Assembly: GCA_030323885.1 (NCBI GenBank)
Contig: CM059190.1
Location: 104,945,856 to 105,009,855, forward strand
Direction: 5' to 3'
DNA: 64,000 bases
Origin: Branchipolynoe longqiensis
Taxonomy: Eukaryota; Annelida; Polychaeta; Phyllodocida; Polynoidae
Position numbers and translations under genes: made by a program
Notes under the pieces: generated by a model
What the model was told of the DNA's origin: nothing
Seen by the model: only the letters and a program-made list of their open reading frames with translations
Database searches by the model: none
Part shown: one piece after another, positions 62,917-64,000 of the stretch
Layout of the letters: every line of letters starts with the position of its first letter
How positions within the stretch are numbered: position 1 is the stretch's first letter

Positions 62917-63705
62917 GGCGCAGTGGCCGGACCGATAGAGTGCAGGCCTACCGTGTGGGAGATCGGGGGTTCGATTCCCGGTCGAGTCAAACCAATGAAT
63001 TACAAACTTGATACTTGTCGCTTCCTAGCCTGGTGCTCGGTATTAATTTTTTTTTTTTTTTTGGCGTGATGAATTTATTTATCCTGCTCATAACGGATAA
63101 GTGTGTTAATACTTGTTTTCACCGCTGGGCAGCATTAGGCCAATTTGGTTCAAATCTTTGGAATTTAATTTTAATTTAGGTTTTCTTGCTTCTTGTTTAT
63201 ATTTTGTAACTGTTTGTAGATTGCAAACAGTCCAAAATCCAGCTTTTACTATACTTTGTGTTAATCCATTTAAACATCATCTGTATTTCTAGGTTACATT
63301 ATTTTTTTAGTAGTTTCTTAAACACTGACATGTTTTCTGCATTTTGTGTTGCAGCTGGCAGTTTATTCCAAATATTGCCACTCATGTTAGCTACACTGCA
63401 ATCATGTGCACAGCATATTGATTTTACCATTGCTAGTAACGGCATATTGATTTTACCATTGCTAGTAACGGGCCATTGTTGCTTCGTGTGCACCTTGTTT
63501 GTAACCCCCTTTTTTCTTTGGTTTGAGATTTGTTGCATACATACAATTTTAAGTGATCCTGTTGCCTGTTTTGGAAGAATTTTACTCGTGCTATCTTATG
63601 CAGTTCTTGCTTTGGGGAATATTTAATAGGATATGGCAAGGACTGGTTAGCGCAGTGTCAGGATAATGTGACTGAGTGGGATATCAGGTCACAAAACTCC
63701 CAACA
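62917..63705 (+). mobile_element. SINE-A split by a LINE insertion
   Basis: Left part 62,917-63,047 has a short head (GGGCGCAGTGGCCGGACCGA, box B GGGTTCGATTCCC) and middle to CTCGGTATTAAT. The right part resumes at TTAATAGGATATGGCAAGGA, ending early with CAACAACCAACC. Confidence 0.85.
63048..63622 (-). mobile_element. LINE 3' end, minus strand, poly(A) tailed
   Basis: A T run at 63,047-63,062 is the poly(A) of a minus-strand insert. Flanks repeat TTAAT (63,043-63,047; 63,623-63,627). On the minus strand, about 63,299-63,390 codes GNIWNKLPAATQNAENMSVF then KKLLKK and stop, the usual C-terminal end of CR1/L2-like LINE proteins. The rest of the polyprotein is absent. A 30-bp direct repeat (GGCATATTGATTTTACCATT) lies near 63,440-63,470. 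Confidence 0.82.
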
Positions 63706-63779
63706 ACCAACCAAGAACGGCACTCGACGGAACCAACCATATTAAATCATAATATGACGATGGTTTGTTAGTGACACTC

Positions 63780-64000
63780 TGAGAGAGCGTGTGCGTTTTG
63801 TTAGTGCGACGGTTGCCGGGTGCTATTTAGGACCGGGCGGTAAACTGCCGAAGACTTTGCTAATGTAGATGGCGCTGATAGCGCAGATAAACCGGTCATC
63901 CCCCCCCCCCTGCAGATAACGCGACACTATCGCGCCATGCTCACGGGTATCACGTGACGTGGAACCCGACACCGCCATTACGCGACATAAAGAATAATTT
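63780..64000. promoter_or_regulatory. CpG-rich edge segment with E-box
   Basis: GTGCGACGGTTGCCGGGTGC, TGTAGATGGCGCTGATAGCG and GGGTATCACGTGACGTGG (E-box TCACGTGA). It is CpG-richer than the surrounding DNA and runs off the window, so it could be upstream of a gene outside. No exon seen. Confidence 0.22.

Overview
This window looks like non-coding, repeat-saturated DNA from an animal nucleus, most likely a mollusc. The mollusc call is an inference from the style of the SINEs, the LINE 3' ends and a dispersed repeat near 23.2 kb. I found no host gene exon I could defend. Almost every long open frame is a reading of a tandem array or a homopurine/homopyrimidine tract. The only protein-coding signal comes from non-LTR retrotransposons: a 5'-truncated but open reverse transcriptase fragment (24,180-25,175), a frameshifted reverse transcriptase (42,240-43,087), and several LINE 3' ends. 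A 500-base run of N (5,677-6,176) marks an assembly gap.

Dispersed elements, with the names used in the feature list. SINE-A has a tRNA-like head, a common body (motifs GACTGAGTGGGATATC and CACTATAAAGTCACCATGAG) and a tail CTTAGATGTTGCTAGGACGT followed by CAAC/CAAA repeats. It occurs about 30 times, including many copies reduced to the last ~55 bp. SINE-B has a different tRNA-like head (GTGGCGGAGTGGTTAGAGTG) and ends GGCAGTATAAATCTTCAAG. SINE-C has the head GGTGGTGTAATGGTTAGCAC and is usually found as head-to-tail dimers. TTAA-MITEs are ~350-bp elements whose inverted ends read TTAAAGTTGCATAGTCCGAT. One pogo/Tigger-like MITE lies at 57,530-57,853.

The most unusual content is a set of nine or ten large palindromic elements (1,257; 17,430; 19,336; 23,515; 27,165; 27,210; 33,463; 35,408; 48,345; 62,065). 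They are flanked by 3-bp target duplications, mostly TAA or TTA, and share only a short terminal motif around GGCC-TGTCACACTACG. Each is filled with its own degenerate vocabulary of short words. Empty sites can be read directly, because they sit in SINE-A copies, LINE ends or satellite monomers whose uninterrupted form occurs elsewhere in the window. The 3-bp TWA duplications suggest PIF/Harbinger-type mobilisation, but no transposase is present here.

Tandem arrays make up much of the rest: 36-bp (6.2-7.0 kb), 36-bp (11.2-13.3 kb), 63-bp (15.2-16.4 kb, apparently grown from inside a SINE-C), ~100-bp (22.6-23.1 kb), 25-bp (29.1-31.6 kb, about 100 copies), 40-bp (32.8-34.7 kb), ~49-bp (34.8-37.4 kb, split by an element), 40-bp (38.6-39.0 kb), 8-bp GCCGGCCA (40.1-41.1 kb), ~95-bp (43.6-44.2 kb), 40-bp (54.15-54.55 kb) and ~62-bp with a ~315-bp higher-order period (56.2-57.4 kb). 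Long purine/pyrimidine and GT/CA tracts fill other gaps.

A few CpG-rich or motif-bearing intervals (32.3-32.7, 37.4-37.6, 39.1, 53.6-54.1, 59.1-59.4 and 63.8-64.0 kb) are the only places where I would look for promoters or insulators, and all are tentative.
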